Counted from the stretch's first letter, positions 1 to 5,914 are shown. The stretch: DNA of 7,678 nt from an uncultured Collinsella sp. (GCA_902493545.1 CABUQI010000060.1:1-7678); one strand, 5' to 3'. Numbers and translations: made by a program. The notes: generated by a model not told the origin, from the letters alone.

Positions 1-684
1 GCGCACGTCGTAGTCCACGCCCGAGGCGCGCCCAAACGGACCGACCATCGAAAGCTCCAGCGCATCTTTCTTGCTGATCACACCCACGCCATGCAAGCGC
101 TCGCCGCAGCTGTCGTCGTCCAAAAACGTATGCACCAGGGCCTCGTAGTCGGGGCGCATGGCGTCAAGCGTCTGGACAATGCCGGCCAGCTCGGAGTCCT
201 CAATGTCGTGCTTAAGGCCGCCGATCTCGTTAATCGAAAGGATCACGCGGCCGCCGCAGGTGCTCTCGAAGATCTTGAGAATCTGCTCGCGCAGGGTCCA
301 CGACCGATAGAACAGCGCCTCGAAGCCAAAGGCATCGGCGAGCAGGCCCAGCCACAGCAGGTGCGAGTGAATGCGCGAAAGCTCGTGCAAAATGGTGCGG
401 ATATACTGCACGCGGCCGGGCACCTCGATGTCGAGCATGCGCTCGCAGGCGCTGGCATAGCCGCAGCTGTGGCCCACGGCGCAAATGCCGCAGATGCGCT
501 CGGCGATGTAGCCAAACTGGTGCATATCACGCTTTTCGGTGAGCTTCTCGAGTCCGCGGTGCACAAAGCCGATCTGCGGAATTGCCTCGATGACGCGGTC
601 GTCCTCGATCACCAGATCCAGATGAAGCGGCTCGGGCAGCACCGGGTGCTGCGGGCCAAACGGAATAACGGAGCGATGTGCCAT
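1..684 (-). CDS. echE: Group 4 [NiFe] hydrogenase large (catalytic) subunit, EchE/HycE/NuoD-like, 3' end outside window
   Basis: This is the catalytic subunit, which holds the Ni-Fe centre that reduces protons or oxidises H2 on the cytoplasmic side. Reading from the ATG at 684 gives an open frame of 228 residues that runs off the window at position 1. Seen: GPQHP at residues 10-14, the GFVHRGLEKL block at 39-48, and ERICGIC...H at 62-72. The last supplies the first pair of Ni ligands (C65, C68) and the conserved H72. Complex I NuoD lacks these cysteines, so this is a hydrogenase rather than NADH dehydrogenase. The second ligand motif (DPCxxC, near the C-terminus) lies outside the window. The start is supported by AGGAGG at 700-695, ten bases upstream and inside the end of echD, with only five bases between the genes. 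The NuoC and NuoD domains are separate genes, as in Ech; E. coli HycE is a fusion of both. The family is near certain, the exact subgroup less so. Confidence 0.93.
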   Translation of the reverse strand, partial: MAHRSVIPFGPQHPVLPEPLHLDLVIEDDRVIEAIPQIGFVHRGLEKLTEKRDMHQFGYIAERICGICAVGHSCGYASACERMLDIEVPGRVQYIRTILHELSRIHSHLLWLGLLADAFGFEALFYRSWTLREQILKIFESTCGGRVILSINEIGGLKHDIEDSELAGIVQTLDAMRPDYEALVHTFLDDDSCGERLHGVGVISKKDALELSMVGPFGRASGVDYDVR

Positions 685-689
685 GGACC

Positions 690-1406
690 TTACGCCTCCT
701 TTTTCTGCTTGTCGCGGGCGGCCTTGGCGGCAAGCGCCGCGCGGACCTTGGCCGCTTTCTCGGGATCCATGGCGGCGAGCTTTGCCTCCATCTCGGCAGC
801 GTTGAGCGCGGCCTTCGCAGCGACCTCATCATGCTGAGCATCGGAGCCGGCAGCCGCAGCGGGCTGAGCAGAGGCGCCCGCGGCATCGCCTGTGCTCGCA
901 GCACCCTCCCCTGCAGCAGCCGCAGCGGCGGCGGCCTTCTCGGCCGCGGCCTTGCGCGCCTTGGCCTCGGCAGCGGCACGCACCTTCATGGCTTTCTCGC
1001 GCGCGGCCTTCACCTCGGGCGTGATAACGCTCATGGGTTCGGTAGTCGAGACCTGGTAGAAAAAGCCCTTAAAGTCAATCTGCATGTCAGTGATGGCAAG
1101 ACCAAACAGGTCGTGCGCTTCGTTTTCAAACGGGAATACTGCCGGATAGTACGAGCTGATGGACGGAATCTCCTGGTACTGATTAATTCCCTCAACCACC
1201 AGGTTCTCGATCGCATAGCTGCCGTCCTGCGCAATCTGCTCCTGAGCAACACGAACGTTGATAAACGTATAGACCAAGCGATACGATCCGTCGTCCACAC
1301 AGCGCTCGGCATGCATCTGCACAAAGCGCGCGCTGGCACCCTTGAGCGCCTGCACATGCGGCAACAGCTCATCGATCCCGACGGTGGTATAGATAGCCTT
1401 TTGCAT
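690..1406 (-). CDS. echD: Ech-type hydrogenase NuoC-like subunit (EchD) with long Ala/Lys-rich C-terminal tail
   Basis: This is the 30-kDa (NuoC) subunit of the peripheral arm, which packs against the large subunit and has no cofactor of its own. The conserved part is residues 1-125. It includes the PSISSYYPAVFPFENEAHDL block at 81-100 followed by FG, equivalent to the ExE..D.FG signature of complex I 30-kDa/EchD proteins. Known EchD proteins are about this long, so residues 131-238 are an extension. That extension is dominated by Ala, Lys, Glu and Arg, looks helical, includes eight consecutive alanines, and contains two copies of a KAxKVRAAxxAKA motif (138-150 and 217-229). The start overlaps the echC stop as TAATG, with AAGGAGG at 1420-1414 seven bases upstream, so translation is probably coupled. 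The subunit assignment is firm; the role of the tail is unknown. Confidence 0.88.
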   Translation of the reverse strand: MQKAIYTTVGIDELLPHVQALKGASARFVQMHAERCVDDGSYRLVYTFINVRVAQEQIAQDGSYAIENLVVEGINQYQEIPSISSYYPAVFPFENEAHDLFGLAITDMQIDFKGFFYQVSTTEPMSVITPEVKAAREKAMKVRAAAEAKARKAAAEKAAAAAAAAGEGAASTGDAAGASAQPAAAAGSDAQHDEVAAKAALNAAEMEAKLAAMDPEKAAKVRAALAAKAARDKQKKEA

Positions 1407-1993
1407 TACTCGGCCTCCTTTGCAGCGGCGGGTGCGGCAGGCTTCCCGGCAGGCGCGCCTGCGTCGACACCGGCCCCGGCCCCCGCAGCCACAAACCCGT
1501 CCTCGCCCAGCTCAACGCCACCGTCCCAGGTTGCGGCGCCGCCCACGGTAAGCGGGTCACCGCCAGCGCGCATCACGGCCTCCTTCTGGTCCAGGATGCC
1601 GCACGCCTCCACGATGGCATCGATCACCGTCTCGGGGCGAATGGCGCACCCGGGCGCGTACACGTCCACGGGAATCGCGCGGTCCACGCCGCCGATCACG
1701 TTATAGGCATCGCGGAACACGCCGCCCGAGCACGCGCAGATGCCGCAGGCCACCACGCACTTGGGCTCGAGCATCTGGTTGTAAATTTGGCGCACGACGG
1801 GCAGGTTCTGGGCATTGACCGATCCCGTCACCAAAAAGATATCCGCATGCTTGGGATTGCCGGTGTTGACCACGCCAAAGCGCTCCGCATCGAACAGCGG
1901 CGTGAGCGAGGCCAGCACCTCGATATCGCACCCGTTGCAGCTCGAGCCGTCGTAATGAATAATCCACGGCGAGCGCGACATTTTATGATCCAT
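1406..1993 (-). CDS. echC: Ech-type hydrogenase small subunit (EchC, NuoB-like), proximal [4Fe-4S] cluster
   Basis: This small electron-transfer subunit passes electrons to or from the Ni-Fe site through one [4Fe-4S] cluster. The expected ligands are visible: C19 and C22 in SSCNGCD, C86 in GICACSGG (aligning with GSCANSGG of NuoB), and C116 in PGCAIRPE. The first pair is CxxC rather than the CC of complex I NuoB, as expected for hydrogenases. The last motif has Ala-Ile where NuoB usually has Pro-Pro. Extra cysteines occur at 79, 83, 88 and 131. The family core ends near residue 145; residues 146-195 are a Gly/Ala/Pro-rich tail ending in KEAE. The ATG at 1993 has AGGAGG (2007-2002) eight bases upstream; the Met at residue 5 is a poorer start. 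Twelve bases separate it from the upstream gene's stop, and it shares one base with echD. Confidence 0.92.
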   Translation of the reverse strand: MDHKMSRSPWIIHYDGSSCNGCDIEVLASLTPLFDAERFGVVNTGNPKHADIFLVTGSVNAQNLPVVRQIYNQMLEPKCVVACGICACSGGVFRDAYNVIGGVDRAIPVDVYAPGCAIRPETVIDAIVEACGILDQKEAVMRAGGDPLTVGGAATWDGGVELGEDGFVAAGAGAGVDAGAPAGKPAAPAAAKEAE

Positions 1994-2005
1994 GGATGCC
2001 GCCTC

Positions 2006-4888
2006 CTAAATAAATACGTCGACGAGGATGGGCATAAGGTTGAGCAGGCCAAACACCAGCGCTACGCCCCATCCGAGCCTAAAGCAGCTGCGCCAGGTGC
2101 TGCGTGCGAAGGTGTTGTCGATCAGGACCTCGACAAAATACGTCGCGGCCATCACGACCAGGGCTACAACCCAGCTCACGGGGTTGTCCCAGACAAAGAA
2201 CATGCCCACCCACATCAAAAACAGCACGGTCTCGCACCAGTGCATAAGGGTCATCTTGGCCAGCGTGCCGCCGCTCATCTCGGTGGCGACGCCCTGGACG
2301 ATCTCCTGATGCGCATGATGCGAGTACGAAAGGTCAAACGGCGACTTGCGCAGCTTGATGGTGAGCACCGCGAGCAGCGCAAGGAAAATGGGCGCGCTGT
2401 ACACGATGATGGGAGCCGACTGCCCCGTTACGGCGATGGAATCGAAGCTGTCGGTGGCAAGATACAGGCCCACACTCATCAGCAGAACGGCGGGCTCGTA
2501 ACTCATAACCTGCAGCAACTCACGATCGGCGCCGACCTGGGCAAACGGGCTTTGCGTCGAGGCGGACGCCAGCACCACAAAGATCGCGGCGAGCGTCACC
2601 ATAAAGGCGCACAGTAGCGTGTTAGAGCCCGACACAAAGATGCCGCCGCCCACCACGGTAAAGATGAGCGCGCACGCCATGTAGGTATCGTCCATGGTGT
2701 TTACGCTGGCAGGGGCTTTGCGCAGGAGCTTGGCAACGTCGTAGAAGGGCTGCAGCAGGCGCGGGCCCACGCGGCCCTGCATGCGGGCCGAAAGCTTACG
2801 GTCAACGCCGTCGATCAGGCAACCCACAAACGGCGCCAGCAAGGCAAACGCCACGGTGCCAATAAAAATGCCCACGACGCCCGAACCTTCAAAATACTTG
2901 CCGCGCAGCACCGAGGGCGCACTCATGGCAAGTCGCTCGGGCCCAATCCACGCGCAACACAGCGGCGCAAACAAGATAATGCTGCAGCACACGACGCTAC
3001 CCGCGGGGCCAATACGCTTCTCGCCAAGGGCGTCCTCCGAGTACCAATTGCGCTTTTCGGCCTTCACCTCGTGTCCCATCGAGCCGCGGAAATGGCGATA
3101 TTTGTCGGTCCCCACGCCCGAAAGATATACGTTTACATGCGGCTTGTTGCTCACGCGGAATGAAGTCAGCAGCACCACGGCGATAAAAGCCACGATTACC
3201 ACCATCAGATACATGGCGTCCTTGCCAATAACGTACGGCACGCGGCCAAACACCATGGCGAGGTAAGGCGACACCAGACCGCTCGAGATAACCGGGAACG
3301 CCACGCAGCACAGAATCAGCAGCGCGGCGATGGTGTTGAGGGCCATCCATTCGGTCTTATGGACATTGGCCTCAACGTTTTGAGCCGTGGGGTCGACGCC
3401 CGAAAGCTTGGCAAGCCACTTGCCCCAGAAGAAGAACGTCGCGGCCGAGCCAAAGGCAAGTACCATGATCATGAGCACGTTGCCGGTCTGCGCAAACGCC
3501 ACCAGGGCGCCCCACTTGGACACGAGCATGCCAAACGGCGCCACAAACATGCCCATAATGCCCAGCATCATCAGACGCGTCAGGTGCGGCATGCGGCTGA
3601 ACATGCCGTCCATGTCCTCGATATTGCGGCTGCCGATATGGTGCTCGGCGGTGCCTACGCACAGGAACAGCAGCGACTTAGCCACCGTGTGGAACAAGAT
3701 CAGGAAGATGGCCGCCCATACGGCCTCGGGCGCGCCGACACCCAGGCAGGCACTGATGAGACCCAAGTTGGAAATGGTGGAGAACGCGAGCACGCGCTTG
3801 GCATTGCTCTGCGAGATGGCCATGAGGGCCGCGAGCAAAAACGTGATGGCACCCACACTCGTAACCATAAAGCCGGTCACGGGATAGATGGCATAGAGCG
3901 GGCTCAGCTTGACCATTAGGAACACGCCGGCTTTGACCATGGTGGACGAATGCAGCAGGGCGCTCGTGGGCGTGGGGGCAACCATGGCGCCGAGCAGCCA
4001 GGTATGGAACGGCATCTGCGCGGCCTTGGTAAGGGCGGCGAGCGACAGCAGAACGACCGGCATCACCAGCAGCGCGGATTGCGCGGTTCCGGCGCCGGAA
4101 AGCTCGATCATGCCCGAGATGGTCAGCGGCATGCCGTTAACGTGCAGGTACATGAGTCCGGCCAAAAACGCGATGCCGCCCAGCATGTTGAGGATGATCT
4201 GGGTGAAGGCGTTCTTGATGGCCTCGGGCGTGCGCGTGTAGCCAATCATGAGGAACGAGCACACGGTGGTGATTTCCCAGCCGCAGAACAGCCACTCAAG
4301 GTTATCGCTCGTCACGATGACGAACATGGCCGAGAGGAACAGGAACATAAGCGCCAGGAACTGCGGGCGACGGTCGGGCGCGGTCTGCCCGCGCAGCGCG
4401 GCCTCGTGCTCGTCATGGGCCTGGAAGTCCTTCATGTAACCCAGGGCATACACGCAGATTAGACTGCCGACGATACCGACGGCGAGGACCATGATCACGC
4501 TCATGTAGTCCAGGTAGAGCGGCGTCGCCGTGACGGCCTCGGCCGCGGGCAGCGTCATGGCTGCAAAGGCGAGCGAGCCCACCAGCTGCACCACGCCGAG
4601 CACCGTGGTGAGCGTGCTCTTATATTTACGCGCGTTGTACAGGATGACGGCGCACAGAATCACGTCGATGGCGGAGCTGATGATCGAGAGCACATGCGAG
4701 GTGCCGGGGGCAACCTCAAAGCTCTGCGGACCCGTGCCAAAAAACATGACGGCGACTACAACTGTCACCGCCATAATAATGCCGGAACCTATGAGCCCCA
4801 CCGCATCGCGGGCGCGGTCACCGCGCGCGAGCAGCATGCCCAGCGCCGGTACCAGCGGAAACAGGGTAAGGAAATACAGTAGCGTCAT
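2006..4888 (-). CDS. Fused membrane subunit of Ech-type hydrogenase: antiporter-like (EchA/HycC) plus NuoH-like (EchB/HycD)
   Basis: A single 960-residue frame joins two proteins that are usually separate. Residues 1 to about 650 are a NuoL/MrpA/HycC-type ion-translocating subunit with roughly 15 membrane segments. Key features are E205 in CGWEIT, K288 in the LTKAAQMPFHTWL block, the APTPTSALLHSSTMVKAG block at 304-321 (H313, K319), K364 in AKRVLAFSTIS, H400/K404 in FHTVAKSLLF, and K458. A hydrophilic stretch (580-627) and a membrane segment (629-648) lead into the second part. From about 655 to 960 it is NuoH/EchB/HycD-like: DRKLSARMQGRVGPRL (696-711), GADRELLQVMSYEPA (786-800) and PFDLSYSHHAHQEIVQG (850-866), with E790, E798, E862 and E870. 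The second part is about 305 residues, close to a full HycD. It would form the proton- or sodium-pumping membrane arm and the contact with EchC/EchE. The ATG is preceded by GGGGGAG with seven to eight bases spacing. It is the first gene of the operon. Confidence 0.92.
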   Translation of the reverse strand: MTLLYFLTLFPLVPALGMLLARGDRARDAVGLIGSGIIMAVTVVVAVMFFGTGPQSFEVAPGTSHVLSIISSAIDVILCAVILYNARKYKSTLTTVLGVVQLVGSLAFAAMTLPAAEAVTATPLYLDYMSVIMVLAVGIVGSLICVYALGYMKDFQAHDEHEAALRGQTAPDRRPQFLALMFLFLSAMFVIVTSDNLEWLFCGWEITTVCSFLMIGYTRTPEAIKNAFTQIILNMLGGIAFLAGLMYLHVNGMPLTISGMIELSGAGTAQSALLVMPVVLLSLAALTKAAQMPFHTWLLGAMVAPTPTSALLHSSTMVKAGVFLMVKLSPLYAIYPVTGFMVTSVGAITFLLAALMAISQSNAKRVLAFSTISNLGLISACLGVGAPEAVWAAIFLILFHTVAKSLLFLCVGTAEHHIGSRNIEDMDGMFSRMPHLTRLMMLGIMGMFVAPFGMLVSKWGALVAFAQTGNVLMIMVLAFGSAATFFFWGKWLAKLSGVDPTAQNVEANVHKTEWMALNTIAALLILCCVAFPVISSGLVSPYLAMVFGRVPYVIGKDAMYLMVVIVAFIAVVLLTSFRVSNKPHVNVYLSGVGTDKYRHFRGSMGHEVKAEKRNWYSEDALGEKRIGPAGSVVCCSIILFAPLCCAWIGPERLAMSAPSVLRGKYFEGSGVVGIFIGTVAFALLAPFVGCLIDGVDRKLSARMQGRVGPRLLQPFYDVAKLLRKAPASVNTMDDTYMACALIFTVVGGGIFVSGSNTLLCAFMVTLAAIFVVLASASTQSPFAQVGADRELLQVMSYEPAVLLMSVGLYLATDSFDSIAVTGQSAPIIVYSAPIFLALLAVLTIKLRKSPFDLSYSHHAHQEIVQGVATEMSGGTLAKMTLMHWCETVLFLMWVGMFFVWDNPVSWVVALVVMAATYFVEVLIDNTFARSTWRSCFRLGWGVALVFGLLNLMPILVDVFI

Positions 4889-4928
4889 ACCATCACTCCC
4901 CCATGCAAAAACGCTGCAATTGTTTAAC

Positions 4929-4945
4929 GTTATAGCTCAATTGAG
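4929..4945 (-). promoter_or_regulatory. Candidate -10 box and adjacent palindrome for the hydrogenase operon
   Basis: Minus-strand TATAAC (4934-4929) matches TATAAT at five of six positions and sits about 40 bases before the ATG at 4888. No good -35 hexamer is present 16-18 bases upstream, where the sequence is GC-rich. The palindrome CTCAATTGAG (4936-4945) lies immediately upstream, in the would-be spacer. A weak -35 would fit activator dependence or a different sigma factor. I see no clear -24/-12 (sigma-54) pattern, although formate hydrogenlyase operons of enterobacteria use one. Confidence 0.28.
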
Positions 4946-4960
4946 GAGCAGCGGCGGCAG

Positions 4961-4987
4961 GTTTTCGGTCAACTGGGGAGTTTTAGG
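4961..4987. repeat. Pair of direct 8-bp repeats GTTTT(C/A)GG, 19 bp period
   Basis: GTTTTCGG at 4961-4968 and GTTTTAGG at 4980-4987 differ by one base and are 19 bp apart start to start. They would lie roughly 40-65 bp upstream of a start site set by the candidate -10 box, where activators often bind. This is a pattern seen by eye in a short region and could be chance. Confidence 0.25.
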
Positions 4988-5031
4988 CGTACGAGGCAAG
5001 GGGCCTGTCCGCATTGGAGTAGAGGGGCGGC

Positions 5032-5057
5032 AAGAAAAATGCGCCCCTGTGGGCGCA
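5032..5057 (-). terminator. Intrinsic terminator of the helix-turn-helix gene
   Basis: On the minus strand a perfect 7-bp stem (TGCGCCC / GGGCGCA, plus positions 5040-5046 and 5051-5057) with a 4-base loop is followed at once by TTTTTCTT (5039-5032). It starts 12 bases after the TAG stop at 5072-5070. It separates this gene from the hydrogenase operon and argues against a downstream OrfB read through from the same transcript. Confidence 0.85.
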
Positions 5058-5069
5058 CCATCCCGTTTG

Positions 5070-5474
5070 CTATTCCGCCTTTTTAACGCGCGGCTTGCGA
5101 CCGCGCGGCTTATCGACCAGTGTGGACTCACCGCTCTCGCGGTACTGACGGCACCAAGCCTTGACCGAAGACTCGCTGGGAATCTTGTGCTTGATCATGG
5201 CCTCGCGAACCGTCAAGCCGTTTTCCAGACGGTCCTTAACCACAGCGAGCTTTACGTCGTACGAGTAGGTGTGATGATGCGAACCGGCATTGAGAACGGC
5301 GTCGGCACCGCCCACGGCATACGCGCGGGCCCACTGACGAGCCGTGGCCTGGGGAATGCCAAGCTCCGCGGCGAGGGCGCGATGACCGACCCCCTCTTGG
5401 AGGATCTCGACGGCGCGCTGCCTAACCTCGGGCGCATGCGTGCGAGTCCTAGTTGCTTCCGACATACCTGCCAC
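5070..5474 (-). CDS. Stand-alone double helix-turn-helix protein, IS3 OrfA-like
   Basis: This 134-residue basic DNA-binding protein carries two helix-turn-helix units of the type found in IS3-family OrfA proteins. The first is around residues 14-60 (ALAAELGIPQATARQWARAY at 33-52), the second around 73-118 (GLTVREAMIKHKIPSESSVK at 86-105). A KPRGRKPRVKK tail (122-132) resembles an AT-hook. No OrfB with a DDE catalytic domain follows in any frame, and an intrinsic terminator comes just after the stop, so the gene is a self-contained unit. It may be a transposase remnant or an OrfA-derived regulator; the sequence does not decide. The frame opens with GTG at 5474 (AAGG seven bases upstream); an ATG at 5465 giving MSEAT is an equally reasonable start. 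A His-rich patch (SHHHTYSYD) links the two units. No terminal inverted repeats were recognised around it. Confidence 0.75.
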   Translation of the reverse strand: MAGMSEATRTRTHAPEVRQRAVEILQEGVGHRALAAELGIPQATARQWARAYAVGGADAVLNAGSHHHTYSYDVKLAVVKDRLENGLTVREAMIKHKIPSESSVKAWCRQYRESGESTLVDKPRGRKPRVKKAE

Positions 5475-5518
5475 TTCTTAGCCTTAACCGTTAATCTGCT
5501 TTCTTACGTGCAAGTTAG

Positions 5519-5544
5519 ATAGTAGCATTTTACTGTTTGCTCAA
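5519..5544 (-). promoter_or_regulatory. Candidate extended -10 promoter for the helix-turn-helix gene
   Basis: Minus-strand TGCTACTAT (5527-5519) fits an extended -10 element (TGn followed by TAnnnT). TTGAGC (5544-5539) stands upstream at a short 14-base spacing from TACTAT, or 17 bases from the alternative TATCTA. Transcription would begin around 5510, some 35-45 bases before the start codons. An imperfect inverted repeat, ACTGTTT...AAAGCAGT (5532-5550), overlaps the -35 position and could be an operator. Confidence 0.38.
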
Positions 5545-5580
5545 AGCAGTTAATTAAAGTAGACGCGGCGTTATCTGGGC

Positions 5581-5594
5581 ATTTGGCACCAAAT
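5581..5594. promoter_or_regulatory. Perfect 14-bp dyad ATTTGG-CA-CCAAAT
   Basis: Six-base arms with a two-base centre form a perfect inverted repeat in the spacer about 110 bp upstream of the helix-turn-helix gene. The form is typical of a dimeric repressor or activator site. It is too short and has no T-run, so it is not a terminator. No regulator can be assigned. Confidence 0.3.
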
Positions 5595-5626
5595 TACGAC
5601 ATTTCTTTATCGATTATTTACGCTGG

Positions 5627-5643
5627 TAGCTGACTCACAGCTA
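5627..5643. promoter_or_regulatory. Perfect 17-bp dyad TAGCTG-ACTCA-CAGCTA with overlapping outer dyad
   Basis: Six-base arms flank a five-base centre. A second inverted repeat, CGATTA (5611-5616) and TAATCG (5642-5647), shares bases 5642-5643 with it, so in RNA the two pairings could not both form fully. It may be an operator or a small RNA hairpin; no T-run follows on either strand. Confidence 0.3.
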
Positions 5644-5797
5644 ATCGTCATTCGCTTGTCAACAAAATTGGCATCTCTTTATGTCCTTTGGTATAGAGGA
5701 TATGGTTATTAACCCCTCCCCCAATAATTTTGAGTGATCCGCAAGGCAGTAGACGTCCTCACTCCTCATGATTACCTCGCATTGCTATCCACCGGAG

Positions 5798-5839
5798 CAA
5801 AACAAAAAGGGCGGGACCTGCTGCGCTTGCAGGCCCCGC
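5798..5839 (-). terminator. Intrinsic terminator of the flavoenzyme gene
   Basis: On the minus strand an 11-bp stem with one mismatch (plus 5811-5821 paired with 5829-5839; the A5816/C5834 pair fails) and a seven-base loop is followed by CCTTTTTGTTTTGC. The hairpin begins 75 bases after the TAG stop at 5917-5915. The plus strand has no T-run after the hairpin, so it works in one direction only. Confidence 0.8.
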
Positions 5840-5914
5840 ACCGGTTGACACCCGACGGGACACAGCCGGGCGAGACGGATCCGTGCTACCGCCCCGCCTG
5901 GCCGCGATGTTCAA

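Larger units (their letters stand above)
4889..5031. other. Leader/intergenic region upstream of the hydrogenase operon
   Basis: No gene is supported between the helix-turn-helix gene's terminator and the hydrogenase operon. On the minus strand the region holds a GGGGGAG ribosome binding site next to the 4888 start, a TATAAC box at 4934-4929, a perfect 10-bp palindrome CTCAATTGAG at 4936-4945, and a direct repeat GTTTT(C/A)GG at 4961-4968 and 4980-4987 on the plus strand. Because the upstream gene ends in an intrinsic terminator, the operon promoter is expected here. Confidence 0.6.
5475..5797. other. AT-richer intergenic spacer with dyads, no convincing gene
   Basis: Between the terminator of the flavoenzyme gene and the helix-turn-helix gene lie about 320 bases with visibly lower GC than their surroundings. 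They contain a candidate minus-strand promoter, two perfect dyads, a consensus TTGACA on the minus strand (5662-5657) without a matching -10 box, a plus-strand promoter-like pair at 5668-5697, and one weak 36-codon minus-strand frame (5769-5659). Nothing here resembles a known RNA or riboswitch that I recognise. Confidence 0.55.

Noticed and set aside
91..1706. Long plus-strand frames opposite the echC, echD and echE genes
   Set aside because: They are antisense shadows of GC-rich coding sequence. Their translations show no family motifs, while the minus-strand frames carry complete hydrogenase motifs and ribosome binding sites.
2006..2926. Separate echB gene starting at the internal ATG M655
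   Set aside because: There is no Shine-Dalgarno-like sequence at a proper distance and no stop in the upstream frame, so a single fused product is simpler. It cannot be excluded without protein data.
1..4888. Respiratory complex I (nuo) operon
   Set aside because: The large subunit keeps the CGIC Ni-ligand motif and the small subunit starts with CxxC rather than CC. The NuoL- and NuoH-like parts are adjacent, and NuoA, J, K, M and N genes are absent between them, as expected for Ech-type hydrogenases.
4940..5080. Programmed -1 frameshift from the helix-turn-helix gene into an OrfB, using the run of A near its end followed by a hairpin
   Set aside because: The A run is one base short of A AAA AAG in this frame. 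The -1 frame runs only about 40 codons with no DDE transposase motif, and the hairpin is followed by a T-run, so it is a terminator.
1787..5522. Plus-strand frames opposite the fused membrane subunit and the helix-turn-helix gene
   Set aside because: Their compositions are typical of antisense reading, no domain is recognisable, and they cover a minus-strand gene with unmistakable NuoL and NuoH motifs.
4950..5570. Complete insertion sequence around the helix-turn-helix gene
   Set aside because: No terminal inverted repeats, target-site duplication or catalytic transposase domain could be found by eye.
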